A DNA stretch of 64,000 bases from Eutreptiella sp. 'Long Island Sound 2002' (GCA_964036045.1 OZ038379.1:112228611-112292610), one strand, 5' to 3'; positions 36,770 to 48,600 are shown, counted from the stretch's first letter. Numbers and translations are program-made. The notes: generated by a model from the sequence alone, not told the origin.

Positions 36770-39097
36770 TCAGGTTAGGGTCAGCCGTGTCTTGTTGTGC
36801 CCCTCTGTGCCGCGTCGCGTCGCGTCGTGCTGTGGCGCGTTCCTCTGTGGCGTGCTGTGGTGTGGTGTGCCGTGCTGTCTCGCCATGTGCCGTGGTGGGT
36901 CAGTGGAGGTCAGCCTGGCCTGTGTCGTGGTGCGGAGTGCGAGCCGGAGTGTGGCTGGCTGGTGGCTGAGGGGTGCGGTTAGGTGTGGGTGTCTCGCTGA
37001 GTCCGTGCTGTGGGGGCCTGGGTGTGCCGCTCGGCCTGGTGGGTCGGGTAGGCGTCTGTGGGGTTGCCCTCCCTGGGGGCCTGTGCCTTGGACCCGTGTC
37101 CTCTCGGGGTCCTGGTCGCTAGCCCTGGTTGCTGTGGCCGTGCCTTCCTCCTCTTCTGGTGCCTGTGAGGTGGCCCTTGTGGCGGCCGGGGTCGTCGCCT
37201 GGCGGTGAGGGCGTGGTGGTGGGCTGCGCAGCGGCGTTCCCTGCGGTTTCCTCTGTGGGTGTAGCCCGTTCTCCCCGTGTAGGTGTGCCCTCCATCTGCC
37301 GTGTGGTTTCCGGTGGCTGGTGGGTGTGCGCTGGTGTGATCCGTACGGCTTCTGATGCTTGCTTCGGCAGTGCGAGTTGGGGGGTGCGCCCCTGGGAGTC
37401 GTGCGGCGTTCGCTGGGGGTGGGGCGGGGCTGGTCCCCCTGCCGTGGTATGCCCTTCCTGGGTGTGGGTCGTGGCGTCTGCCGTGGTGCCCCTTTTGTCT
37501 GTGCCTCGGTCCCCGCTCCTGCCCATTCCTGGTTCTTGGGTGGTTTCCTGCCCCCATGTTGTGTCTCTTCCGGTGCCCTGTCCCTATGGGTGCCTGCCCT
37601 CACTTGGGGCCCCTCCATGCCCTCTTGCCTGAGTGCCCCTTGCTGTCCCTTGCCCTCCCCTTGCCCTTGTCCTTCCCCTTCCCGGTGTGGTGGTGGCAGG
37701 GTGGGGAGGGGGCGCTGATGGCCCAGGCTTGGGGGTGGGTGTCCTGGAGCCATTGGCGGAGGGCTTGGGGGGTGTAGGGGGGGCGGAGGCCCTGGACCAC
37801 ATCGCGGACGAGGGCCTCCCATGCCGCTTGCGGCATGATGGCCTCTGGGGCGGCCTCGTTGGGGTCGGCGGGAGTGCGGGTGCGCACCTCCTCGAAGGTT
37901 TGCACCATGTGCACCCCCTCTCGCCTTCCCGCTCCCCCGGCCCACTTCACCCAGCGGCTGAGCTCCTGCAAAGCGGGGGCAGACCACCAGGCGAGGTGGG
38001 CGGCGGCCCGGGGGAGGGAGGGGTCCGTGCTCGGGGTCCTGGCGCGGCGGGGGGAGGACGTGGTCCTGCGGTGGTGGCGGGGGTGGCGGTGCTCTGGGGG
38101 AGCGGGAGCGGCGGTGGCGAGGGCTGGGGTTGGAGGACCGGTACCGGCGGAGGGAGGAACGGGAGGCAGAGGTGGACATGGGGCGGCGGTGGCGCGCTTG
38201 GTGGCGCCCTGGGAGCGGGAGTGGTGGTGGCGGGGGCTGGGGGTGGGGATCGTGTACCGCCGGAGGGGCGAGGGGGAGGGGGACATGGGGCGGCGGTGGC
38301 ACTTGTGGTGGCACCCGGGGGAGCGAGAACGGCGGGAGCGGGGTCCCGGGGGGTCGTGGTGGCGCCTGGGGGAGCCGGAGCGGCGCGAATGGGTGGTTGA
38401 GGTGCGGTGGCGGTGTGGGGAGTGTGGGGGCCGGGGTGAGTGTGCCGTCGGGGGGGGAGGGGCAGCGCCGCCGTTTGCGGGACCGGGCCTCATTGCTCGA
38501 GTCGGGCCAGTCAGGAGGTGTCGGCGGGTCCTGGGGTGGCCTTGCTTGGTGCCGCTTGTTATGGGGGTCCCCCGTCGTCCATTGATCCGCCACGTAGGGA
38601 GGTGTTAGTGGTAGCGGATGGTGGTATGGGTCGAGTGACTGTCCCTGGCGGGGTTGGGCCCGGGGGGCCCCTTCGGCGCGGACGTGGTGGCCGGGGAAAT
38701 ACGGTTCCTGGTACGGGGGGGCCGGCTGGTAGGGGGGGGATGGCCCCTTGTGGTAGGTGGGGTATGCGGCTGGGGCGCTCGGTGGCTGCCATCCCATTCG
38801 CTGGTGCTGTTTGTGCACGGGGGGTTGTGGCCCGGTGGGGTAGGATGGTGGGCAGTGGTAGTGGTCGGGGTGGTGGGGGTGGTGGTGGTGGTGGGGCCGC
38901 TGGTGGTGGTGGCGTTGGTAGTGGTGGGGTTGGTGTTGCGGGTATGGCCCTTGGACCCCTTGTGGGTATTCTGGTCCTCCTTGTGGGAGTGGGGGGTCGG
39001 GCATCGTGCGCAGCCTCTGGAGCTGTACTATGTGGTCGGCAGGGGGGGCGGGTCGGGGGCCGGGCTTGACGGTGACGGTGGTCGAGGGGTCACACAT
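36770..39097 (-). pseudogene. RS/Pro/His-rich region and conserved C-terminal domain (giant LINE)
   Basis: 775 open residues in one frame, Pro- and His-rich, with RS dipeptide stretches (RYRSSNPSPRHRRSRSPRAP). A second frame (38493-37600) carries SRSPGCHHKCHRRP and then a less biased segment: HLAWWSAPALQELSRWVKWA, RREGVHMVQTFEEVRTR, then AWEALVRDVVQGLRPPYTPQ and ALRQWLQDTHPQAW. That segment parallels 25918-26434 of the truncated LINE. The switch of frame between the two shows at least one indel. The function of the domain is unknown. Confidence 0.5.
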
Positions 39098-40680
39098 CCC
39101 TGGGTAGGTTTGGCCGGTGGTGGTGGTGGTTTGTGGGGGTCGGATGACGGGGCGCTTGGAGATGGGGATGTTGACGAGGGTTTGGACGGGGTCGTTTTTT
39201 CGGTGGCCGCCTCTGCGGAGGCGGTGGCTGCTGCCGGGAGGGGGGCGTTGGTTGTGGTTAGTGGGGGGTCCTGGCTTGGGTTAGGGTTTGGGTTAGGGTG
39301 GTGCCGCTTGGGTTTGTGTCGTTGCGTTTGTGGTGTTGTGTGTGCTCCCTTGGGCGCCGGCTTGGGTTCCGGGACGGGTTTGGGGTTGCGGTCCGGTTCC
39401 AGGTTGAGGAGGAGCTCTGTCCGGAGGTGTGAGGGCGCCGACGTCGGGTCGGGGGTCTTCCATGTGTGTTGCCGGGGTGCCTGAGTTGCCTGTGTGGGGG
39501 TCGGGGGGTCGGTGCGTGCGGCCGCGGCTTTGGCTTTTGCCGTGGCCTTGAGGATGAGGGCTGCGGGGAGGGGGGGGTCGGAGGATGAGGTGGAGGAGGT
39601 GGATGAGGCTGAGGATGAGGAGGAGGTGGTGGACGCGGGTTGGGCTGTGATGCGGGCGGGCCCGTGGGCGGCGGCTTCTGCCGCGGCCACGGCGGGGAGA
39701 ATGGAGGGCATGTCCTCGGGCTGTAGGTTGGGGGCGGGCGGCAGGGGGGACCCGGTCGTGACCTGGCGGCCCGGCGGGCCGATCTGGTCGGCAGCGGCGG
39801 GGGAGGGAGGCGCTGGGCTGTGGCCTTCTCCTTCCGGGCTTGGCTGGGCCGGGGTCCTGCAATGTGTGAGGTTGTGTAGGTTGGCGTCCGCGGGGGGAAA
39901 CGGTTCGCGTGGGCTGCATTCCAGGGCCGGGGGGGGTGGGCCTGGGTCTTCTGGGGTGTGTGCGGGGGGCGTGTGCGGGCCACTGGGTGGGGTGGGCGTG
40001 CCGCGGGGCGCGGGGCTCCTCTGGGCGGTTGTGTGCGGGTTGTCGAGTGTGGGGGGTGGTGAGGGGTGTCCGGCGGGTGGGTCTGTGGCGGGCGTGTGTT
40101 GGTGTTCGGGCGGGTGGGGGATGCCCGTGTCGCGGGGCCCGGGGGTGCGCGCGATGGTGGGCTTGTGTGGGTTTCCGGGTGAGCAGCGTGAGGGGAGCAG
40201 CATGGTGTCCGTGTATGTGTCCGCTCGCCGCGGCGCGCTTGCGTGGTCAGTTGCAGGCCGGGCGGTTGGGAGGAGAAGCTTGCCGTCTTCTGCTGCCGCG
40301 GCAAGGATTTCGCAGACGAGCTTGCGTATCTGGTGGACCTCTTGGTCAGTGGTGGGAAGGGGGTATGCTAGCTCTGGGCTAAGACCCACGCAGCTGAGGA
40401 CCCTGTGGATGGCGTGGTACCCACAGGTGAGGGATTGCTGCGGTCGGGGGGGGGGATTTGGCCGCGTGTCCGGGCCCGCCTCGATTTGTGTGCCGGCGGT
40501 GGGGATGGCCCAAATCCAGGGCACGGTCCCCGGGGGTGACCAGCGGCGCTGGATCCAGTGGGTCAGGCAGATCATGGCCAGTCCCAGGTGGTAGCCCGCC
40601 TTCCCTGAGGTGATTTCGGACAGGGCGCGGGCTGGGGGCTTGTCCCCATGACTGGCAGACGCCCCTGAGGACCTTGTGCG
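39028..40680 (-). pseudogene. C48-like protease, Cys part, and Pro-rich region (giant LINE)
   Basis: Open frame from upstream of 40575 to 39028. It begins ARALSEITSGKAGYHLGLAM and ICLTHWIQRRW, then PQQSLTCGYHAIHRVLSCVG, where Q-Q-S-L-T-C-G resembles the Gln...Cys-Gly active-site stretch of Ulp1/C48 peptidases (Cys codon 40425-40423). After LVCEILAAAAEDGKLLL the frame becomes low-complexity, Pro/Thr/Ser-rich. The distance between the putative Asp and the Cys is longer than in typical Ulp1. The frame differs from that of the His part. Confidence 0.5.
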
Positions 40681-40870
40681 GGGTGGTGGGGTCCCCTACT
40701 GCCCCTGGTGGGGCGGCCCCTGGGGCGAGTATGGTGTCTGTCCCTTTGACGAGCCATTGTGGGCCGTGGGACGTAGCCGTAGCGGCTATCACGTAGTAGT
40801 GCCCGCGCCCGAGAACTGTACACCAGACCTCCGGCGGGGGGTGGTCACTGTCTGTAGGTTCGGGGGGGGA
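40640..40870 (-). pseudogene. C48-like protease, His/Asp part (giant LINE)
   Basis: In the middle frame: EVWCTVLGRGHYYVIAATAT, then GPQWLVKGTDTILAPG. In C48 peptidases a catalytic His begins a hydrophobic strand (G-H-W/Y-x-V/L), and an Asp follows the next strand (V/L-x-D-S/T). GHYYVIAA (His codon 40801-40799) and KGTDT fit that pattern. One frameshift lies on each side. Confidence 0.5.
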
Positions 40871-41184
40871 GGTCGTCGTCTGGGGTGCGGAGGCCGGCGG
40901 CGCGGAGGGCGGTGTCGCGGGTTGGTGCGGTGGCGTGTTCCCACTGCTCCGGGCGGTTCGGGTCCGCTGGGTGGTCCCTCCCCGCTGGGGCTCGTCGTAG
41001 GCGTACGGTCCCTCGACGTGTGACGTTGATGTCGGTGTCGTGTGTCAGGGCCTGGCCCCACTCGATGGAGGGGATCCAGACGTGCTGGCCTTGGGTGTGT
41101 TTGCGGGCTCGCCAGAGTACGAGGTCTACGATGGCGTCGTGGAGGCCCTTGTCTGGGGTGGTCAGGTCCCGGAGGGCTTTGACG
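40845..41184 (-). pseudogene. C48-like protease, N-terminal part (giant LINE), left of chromovirus
   Basis: The frame reads KALRDLTTPDKGLHDAIVDL, VLWRARKHTQGQHVWIPSIE, then WGQALTHDTDIN. In C48 peptidases a W/G-L-x-D-x-x-I-x-x-x-L segment is followed by a short strand ending I/L-P-S-x-x-W/F. GLHDAIVDLVL and VWIPSIEW fit. The protein continues upstream at 54363-54480 once the chromovirus is removed. Confidence 0.5.
41181..41184. repeat. Target-site duplication GACG, left
   Basis: GACG next to the left LTR edge, repeated at 54359-54362 beyond the right LTR. Confidence 0.75.
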
Positions 41185-43541
41185 TAAAGAAGGTCCCTAC
41201 CAGGACCGGCCCCCGCTGTGCCCCTTCCGCCTGTAACCCCTGCTGATTTACTCCGGATCAACGATTGCATTCCTCAATTTCCAGGGTCCAAATCCAAAAA
41301 TATAGAAAATAAAATCCTCCTTCAACCCTGAATGGCAACCAGATCCCACAAGTACAGCAATAACCCAATTCACAATCCAAATCAGGCTGCGGGCTTTCGT
41401 TCAGCACACCGGTATTCCCACGGCGGCGGGCATGTACAAGATTTGCACCAAGGAAGAAAGCCCTGAAATTGGCATATGAACACAAATAAGGCAAAGTTGG
41501 GGAAAGAGTTAAACATACACATTCATAGCCATAAACCCCTCATTCCCTGGACTCAAGACCTTCCCTTGACTCACCAACATATTGCCCTGAACCAGGTCAA
41601 ATGAGATGGCCGAATGCCATATGTCAAAAGTCACTATACAAACCCCAAAAATGTGTTCACTCCCAAGCCTCTAAATCCTAGCCCAATAGGGAAGGTGGCG
41701 TGTCATGGCCTAGAGTGGCACTCAGGACCATGCCCTACCCTGACAAAATCTTGGTTGGACTTGGAGTCGAATGGGCTTAGAGAAATGACCTATGAGTTTG
41801 AACTCATAACATGTCAAAAAACTGCCAATTCACACCATATTGGCCATATATCACATATATGCTCAAAATTGAAGTTACTACTTATCCGAAGGCTCCAAGC
41901 ATGCATGGAATCGAAGTTCACTTTTCATGGAGGATAGAGACCAAAGGCCAATGCCCATGTACATCCCCATTTTACCCTCGAAACCCTCTCGGACATGGGC
42001 GCCACGCACTGCCCAAGTCAGCCCATGATCTTGAGACCAATTCTTGAAATCCTTCGTGCGCCAAGCCAAATTGAGTACACGATCCGACATATGGTGGTGT
42101 TCAACTCCAAAGCATCCGCCAACATATGAACAACATACCATGGTTCGACTCCCCATAGGCTTCTTGCTGTTAGCTGACCAGATGAGTACACAAAACGCAA
42201 AAATGAGCAAAAATTGAGGTCAAAAACATGAAAAAATGACCAAATACAAAGTTGTCATGATACTATATCTCTATGCTCACCCATGATATCCGCTCATGGT
42301 TCAACACACAAATGATTGGAACCATTTGCGAACAATTCCCCCACTTGGATCCCCAATCGGGCGCATGGAGATACGTTCGCCACTAATATCTACATGCCCC
42401 ATGAAAATGGGAGTGCACCCATGGATCACTTTGTCAAACATACCATGAGCAATACATACGCGGTAGACTTGGTCTAGCGCTTTGAATTCCACAATTGGGA
42501 CATGGGCAAAGCCCTTGTCACGTATGGCTCCCCATCTCTTCGGCCACACGAAGATATATAACATGGGCGTGAGCATATCAAACATATACCATGCATACAA
42601 CACATACCCTCAAACAATGGCTCCCACCATGATATGCCATGTCCCTCCATTGACATAACTTCACGTTAAAAATACGTAGGAACCCAAAGAAATTTGCTAT
42701 GCAACCCCAACACTCATGCGGCACACTCGAAAGTCGCATTAAAATATTCGGTTGCACGCTCCAACAGTTATATATCACTATATACCCTCTTGACCCTTTT
42801 CCCTTGCTACAACGGGCATGTGTGCGCACCAAAATCGTTTGATGCTTCCTAAATTAAGTTGAGACCAAGGCAGTTCCAACCCAACCTTTCTTATTCTCTT
42901 TCCTCACACTCGCTCGTAGATATGGCTCTTCAAAGTGGTCCCACGATTCGCTTTTGTTTCCCTTATATCTCCAAGTCAATGGGTGGCGAAAGTATAAGGG
43001 AAACCTGATTCGGGCATAGGGAAAGGAGTATGATCATTCGAAGAAGTCCAAATCAAGTGCGGCGATGTCGAAGTCGAAAATCCGATTTCGACATCACGAA
43101 AAATTCTGATTAAAATTTCAAGTGCTTATTTAGAGAATTGCGGAAGCAACGAACCCTTTACAGATGAAATCTGACCCTTCAGAAACGTTTCCGCCAAAAT
43201 ATCTGGAAATAACAGTTAACCAATCGGTTAACGCAAAATCGCGAGCCAACTGACAGTCGCCGATACATTGACCATCAGAACGAAAGGCTGAAAAATTACG
43301 GAAACATTATGATAATAAAACCCTGTTGATTCCTGATATTCCGATATATAAATCTCCGCTGGCGGTGCCTCGGTTCTGAATATGGCCGCTCTTAGCCGGA
43401 ATGGCCAAACCTATCACACTATCACATCGGGTTAGATCAGGTGGATGGGAGAGTATGATATCAGCCAATGGCGGCTTGCCGGCACATAGATACACACCCC
43501 AAGTGACCCCAAGATGGCCACGGGGGTCCGAACTGGCTTCA
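41185..43541 (-). repeat. 3' LTR of chromovirus
   Basis: 2,357 bp, unusually long. On the minus strand it begins TGAAGCC and ends CTTCTTTA. It is AT-richer than the coding interior. A 100-codon minus-strand frame at 42301-42603 is kept open in both LTRs, but I recognise no domain. Confidence 0.95.
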
Positions 43542-43552
43542 CCCCCCTTCTC
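43542..43552 (-). other. Polypurine tract of chromovirus
   Basis: Minus strand GAGAAGGGGGG directly before LTR start TGAAGCC. Confidence 0.85.
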
Positions 43553-43935
43553 AGAGCGTTGTATCCGCTCGGAAACCAATGAAGACAGGACGGGAGGACC
43601 CCAATGGGCTTTAACCCCCCCCTCCATGTCCCAGGGACACATGGAGGCCCCACACACGTTGTAGGCGTCCCCCATGCCCCAAGGGAGGGGTGAGGACACT
43701 GATAATCAGAGCCCTACGCCATATCCGGTCTCCTCTTGATCTACAACATGGACCAAGGGGATCAAAGATAGAAAAACGTCGTCAGTCGACCTAAATAAGT
43801 ATACCACAATGCAATATATATGTGGAGATCGAGTGAAGGGGGTATATGGCCGATCAAGGCCGAAAAATCCCCGGATGAACGCCCTCACTTGTCTCCCCAT
43901 TCACAGAAACAAACAAAATACCAAGGGGGGATCCA
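43553..43935. other. 3' untranslated region of chromovirus
   Basis: About 380 bp between the chromodomain protein stop and the PPT. No gene seen. Confidence 0.7.
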
Positions 43936-44403
43936 TTACGGTGCTACAGCAGCAACCAAATGGACCAATACGTCCTTGACATCCAAAGAAATACCCTTTT
44001 TCTTTAGGTAGTCCATCCAGACCGTGGTATACCTCGGCACGAAACTGCTCGGAGGTTCCCACGAGTCCCTGGATGCGGCGAATCCCTTCCAACGGACTTT
44101 GTATAGCCTCCCCCCAGGCGTCCCCGGGTCCGGCTTGTCCGCCAGGATCTTCTCCGCGGTGAAATCGTCGTCATCACCCTCATCGTCCGAGTCCACATCG
44201 CCGGCCGTGAACGCGAAGGTGACGGGACGTCCGCTGGGGTCTGGTGCTCGGGGACGAAGCTGAATGTGGTCGCGGTCCAGGATCTTGTTATCCCCCACAC
44301 GAACCGCATACACATCCTGCCCGACCTTCCGCACGATTACCCCCGGCACATACCAAGATGCCTGCCGATGCCTGGACAGGACATCCTTGTGGCGCCGCTC
44401 CAT
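43936..44403 (-). CDS. Chromodomain-containing C-terminal Pol segment
   Basis: 155 residues. Residues about 1-50 (SWYVPGVIVRKVGQDVYAVR, KILDRDHIQLRP) are the integrase C-terminal/GPY-like strand module. Residues about 80-140 form a chromodomain: FTAEKILADKPDP, GRLYKVRWKGF, SRDSWEPPSSFV, with the W-x-G-F and W-E-P signatures intact. It starts with ATG immediately after the TGA that ends the integrase ORF, in the same frame. In full-length chromovirus Pol these parts are the integrase C-terminus. Whether it is made by readthrough, reinitiation or not at all is open. Confidence 0.88.
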   Translation of the reverse strand: MERRHKDVLSRHRQASWYVPGVIVRKVGQDVYAVRVGDNKILDRDHIQLRPRAPDPSGRPVTFAFTAGDVDSDDEGDDDDFTAEKILADKPDPGTPGGRLYKVRWKGFAASRDSWEPPSSFVPRYTTVWMDYLKKKGISLDVKDVLVHLVAAVAP

Positions 44404-45630
44404 TCACACGGTGTCTTGGAGTGCATACTTCTGGACCTTTCCCTGCTTGAAGTACTTGGCCCTCTTGTCATGCTCGTCCTGAAGTGCTTTGCACACTTTG
44501 GCCGCCGTGTCGTCCGCCTCAGCCATCATGGCGTTCGCATCCCGGGCCACCTTGCCATGGTTCATCCACGGGAGAGTGCGTGACACTCGTTCCCGTAGGA
44601 ACAAGATGCGATGGGGCGACAGTCCAGTGGGTCCCGGAAGGTCGTGATACGCCTGGAGCACTCTCCACAGCGAGTTATACCAGTTCCGGCCCGGTTCGTC
44701 AATGTGCAGCTGGCGGAACTTCTCGAACATCTGCCGCCCGGCAACCTCAGCCCGCCCATTTGACCGGCTGTGGTACGCCACGGTCTTGGCGTGCCGAATT
44801 CCCATGTGCTTGCACATCGTCTTGAACCATGTCCCCACGAATTGACTGCCCCGATCGCTGCAGATGACAGCTGGGACATCGAAAATCGTCAGCCAATGCC
44901 TGATCATGGCATTAGCGACGGTCTTGGCCTGCAGCCCCACTCCATGCTTGTCCTTCTTGTCCTTTTTCTTGGACTTCTTGCCAGGGACCGCCACGATATA
45001 CCCACTGTGCCTATCCACCGCCAGGATGACACAGTCGTAGGTCTCTCCTTCCACGGTGACCTCAGGCATGGCGAATACATCCATGGCCACGGACCGCATA
45101 GGGGCTTCCGGTATAGCCGTATACACCGGGTTGCCCGCTGTGGAGTGGTTAGGGCTCTTCGTGGCTCGACACACGGCACAGTCGCTGCAGTACCTATCCA
45201 GGATGGCGTAGTACCCCGGAGGGAACTTGAAACGCCACTCCAGGTCCTGCTGCATCTTGTCTCGGCCAGGATGCATGAGCTGGGCGTTGTGCCAATGGTC
45301 AATGAGCTCCTCCACTCGGTTCTCGGGCACCAGCAGCTTGTCCTTGAGGAACAACTTGTCGCCATCCTCGGTTAAGCCCTCGGGCCACTCGTCGTCCGAC
45401 GGGGCGCTCACGGCATTCCAGTACTTGCTCCAGTGCTCGGATGCCGCGTAGTCATCCGACCAGTCTTCTGTGAGCACCGACCTGACTAGCTCTACAGGGG
45501 CCACCATCCATTGCTCGAGGGTTTCCTCTCGAATAGCTTGGACGCGGGCGCCCCGGAAGTTGGCCAGGTCTGTACGGTTTGCCATCACCACAAAACACTT
45601 GACTCCCCCTTGCTCCATGAGCTTCTCCAT
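44404..45630 (-). CDS. Integrase segment of chromovirus Pol
   Basis: 408 residues. The zinc domain has HWHNAQLMHPGRDK and CSDCAVCRATK (H-H-C-C). Catalytic D,D,E: Asp in MRSVAMDVFAMP, Asp in AVICSDRGSQF and Glu in SNGRAEVAGRQ. A Lys-rich insertion (KKSKKKDKKDKHG) separates strands of the core. It begins with ATG directly after the TAG ending the RT-RNase H ORF, and ends with TGA followed by ATG of the chromodomain ORF, all in one frame. Confidence 0.93.
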   Translation of the reverse strand: MEKLMEQGGVKCFVVMANRTDLANFRGARVQAIREETLEQWMVAPVELVRSVLTEDWSDDYAASEHWSKYWNAVSAPSDDEWPEGLTEDGDKLFLKDKLLVPENRVEELIDHWHNAQLMHPGRDKMQQDLEWRFKFPPGYYAILDRYCSDCAVCRATKSPNHSTAGNPVYTAIPEAPMRSVAMDVFAMPEVTVEGETYDCVILAVDRHSGYIVAVPGKKSKKKDKKDKHGVGLQAKTVANAMIRHWLTIFDVPAVICSDRGSQFVGTWFKTMCKHMGIRHAKTVAYHSRSNGRAEVAGRQMFEKFRQLHIDEPGRNWYNSLWRVLQAYHDLPGPTGLSPHRILFLRERVSRTLPWMNHGKVARDANAMMAEADDTAAKVCKALQDEHDKRAKYFKQGKVQKYALQDTV

Positions 45631-48600
45631 CTAGATGATGCGCTTGGCCTCCTCGGTCTCCTCGGCGTCGCCATGGCTGGATATGTCCATCCACGCCTTG
45701 TCCGCGGGGTAGGCCCAGCGACTGAGGCAATCTGCCACAGTGTTGTCCTTCCCCGGGACGTACACGACGCTGAGGTCGAACTTGGCGAACGTCTCGTGCC
45801 ATCGGGCCCTCCTTGCCGCTGGTCCTGAGGGGGTGTCGACATGCTCCTTGTGCCAGCTCTGTAGGGACTGGTGGTCCGTGCAAACCACCACCGGCTGCAA
45901 TCCGATGTGGCCAAACCACTTCCTGAGCGCACATACAATGGCGTATGTCTCCTTCTCCCTCGCGGTCCATGTTCGGCGTTCGCCCTCGGCCAGGTTCCTG
46001 CTCCAAAACGCCACGGGAACATGAGTCCCGTCGTCCCGGACTTGCTCGAGGACTGCCCCCACGGCATAGTCCGAGGCGTCTGTCCGTAGCACGAATCCCT
46101 TGTCTGGGTCCACCAGGAACAGCCTCAACTGTCCCAGGAGTCGCTCCTTCAGGCGGTTGAACGCATCCTCAGCCTCAGGGGTCCAGGCAAAATTCTTCTT
46201 CTTGCTCCCCTTCCGGCCATCGAACTTGCCCACCTGCAACATCTTGTGCAGCGGCCCCGACAGTTCTGCATACATCCGGACATAGCCCGAATAGTAGTTG
46301 CAGAACCCCATGAAGGACCGGAGTTCGCTGATGGTTTGGGGCTTCTCCCAGTGGTGCAGGGACGCCAGCTTCCCAGGCATGGGACGGCGTTGCCCGTGAC
46401 CAACCACGTGACCCGCGAACTCCACTTCCTTCACGAAGAGTGAGGCTTTGGTGGGCTTGCACACCATGTTGTGTTTATCCAACTCGCTGAGCACTCGGCG
46501 CAGATCTTTCTCATGCGCGTCGATGAGCTCGTCCTCAGTCATGTTCTCCGTGCCGGACCCGATGATGATGTCGTCCACGAAGGGATCGGCACAGTCCCGG
46601 ACAGGACCGAGTAGGTCCTTCATCATGCGCTGGAAAGCTGCGTTGCCATTCTTGGCACCCATAGGCACCACTTTCCACTGCATGGGCCCCAGCGGCGTCG
46701 ACATCGCCGTGCAGGGCCTGGAGTCCGGGTGCAGCGGCATCTGGTGATAACCGTGTTTCAGGTCCAACACCGTGAAGATCCGCTTTTTCTGCTGTTTTTG
46801 GAGGATGGAGTCGATCAGGGGAAGCGAGTACGAGTCGTGCTCGGTTCGCTCGTTCAAACCCCTGTAATCCACCACCAACCTCCACTCGCCCTTCTCCTTC
46901 TTGGGCACGATGAAGGCTGGGCTGGCCCATTCACTGTCGGAGGGTTCGATCCATCCCCGCTCAATGAACTCGGTCAACAGCTTCTTCATGGCCTCGGCCC
47001 GATCGCCCTGAAGTTGGTACTCCCGATGACGATAGATCTTCGGGTTCGGCTTCAGCTTGATCTTCGCTGTACCAAACATCCCACGATCTGGAGGGTTCTT
47101 GTTGGCGACGCCACTGAATAGCCGCGGATAGGCATGGATCAGCCTCTCCTTCAGCTCGGCGACCTTCGGGTTCTCCTGGGCCTCTTCAGCCGCTTGCTTC
47201 GGTATCGATACAACTGACCGCACTGCGGTATAGGCCTCTTCTGGGTCCGAGTCCGACTTCTCCTCGTCTGATATGCCGTCTTCATCGTCGTGGGTCGCGA
47301 TTCCCACCGATAATCTTCGAAAATTTGCGGCTTCGGGCTGGTGCTCGTCGCTACCGGTTCCCACTCTTGGAAAACCCCACGTTGGTGGGTCCGACCCAAC
47401 CGGACCATCGTATTGGTCCGTGATGTGATCCATGACCCTCGCCACGAACTGATCCTTCTCGTACTTGCCGGTGACCAACATCTTGTCATCCCACCAATGC
47501 GGGGATGTGACCATGGCCCGCCTCTTCTTGGCTGCCACACGGTCGTGCATCCCCATCCGCATGTAGTTGACGACGTCGTCGATCTCGGCGTGGGACAGGA
47601 CGTCAATGCCATCGATAGGCTGATCCGTCCCCTCCTTGGGCTCAAATAAGACCTTCATGGGCACCGCCCCCACCCTACGGATGAATGCTTCATCACCCGT
47701 GGGCTGGGCTTGCGCCCCATCCACCAGGAAAGCCTTGGTGCCCCACGCTTGACCCGGGGAGTGCATTGATACACCCTTGGCATCGATGAACAGCTCCTCC
47801 TCTGGCCCGAACGACATCTCGTTCAGGGTGATGGAGTCCAGCGTCGACTTGAGACCCTCCAGCGGACATGGGGTCGATCCTATGCTTGTTATGACCAGGA
47901 TCCCCTTTGCCCTATCCGCGATGATCTTCTCCACCGTACGTCTGGTATTGTCCAGGGAGCCATGCCAATACATGGGTCCCCACTCCTTCAAACCCCAATG
48001 CCTGTGCCAGGCTGAGTCTCCTCGATGCCAATGCCTCCTACACTTCCGCAGAAGAGGGGCATCCCGGGAAGCGAAGACGTCCGTCTCGGGCACTTCAGCT
48101 CCCAGCGTCTGAATCATCCTGGCGTACACCTGCGGCGCCATTCCATACTCCGTGAGCTGAACTCCACGGTCTCCTCTGGACTTGGCACCCGCAGCTTGCA
48201 CCGCTCGGACGATCCGATCCTCTTCCTCGGCATTCCATTGGGATGATCCGCAGGCATAGTCCGTGGACAGCCATGTGAGGCATTCATCATCCTCCCGAAC
48301 CAGCGTTGCACGATGGGGAAGGGCTCCAATGGCGTTGGCCACCATGAAATCATACCCCATGATCATATCCCAATCAGTAATGTCGGCCACGTAGAAGTTC
48401 CCGGATAGAGTGCTTCTCTTCGCCTGATCAGGGCGGTTCAAGCGCTCATGCTCCCAGAATTCCATACTGATAGTGGCCTCATGGGTGCCACCACCCATGA
48501 TCTCTCCGTTGGCGACCCTCAGGCGGACCGGTCTCCGGCTGGGCTGCAGGAGTTCCTCCTTGAACAACCCTCTCCGGACCAGGCTCACCTGGGCACCCGT

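Larger units (their letters stand above)
35450..41184 (-). mobile_element. Giant LINE, 3' half
   Basis: Minus-strand, GC-rich continuation of the LINE at 54363-64000. The chromovirus sits between the two halves. Removing it and one GACG target duplication restores an open frame through the junction (GWYRLQEDWTKLTV then KALRDLTTPDKGLHD). The half contains the protease-like module, the low-complexity region, the conserved C-terminal domain and a T/G-rich 3' noncoding part. The 3' edge near 35450 is approximate. Confidence 0.8.

Noticed and set aside
39270-39305. Telomere-like GGGTTAGGGTTTGGGTTAGGG
   Set aside because: Only a few irregular units. On the minus strand it encodes an Asn-Pro repeat within the LINE low-complexity region, so coding repeat explains it better than an interstitial telomere.
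42139-42152. B-box-like GGTTCGACTCC (GGTTCGAATCC in the other LTR) in the chromovirus LTRs
   Set aside because: No A box at proper spacing and no T-stem of convincing length on either strand.
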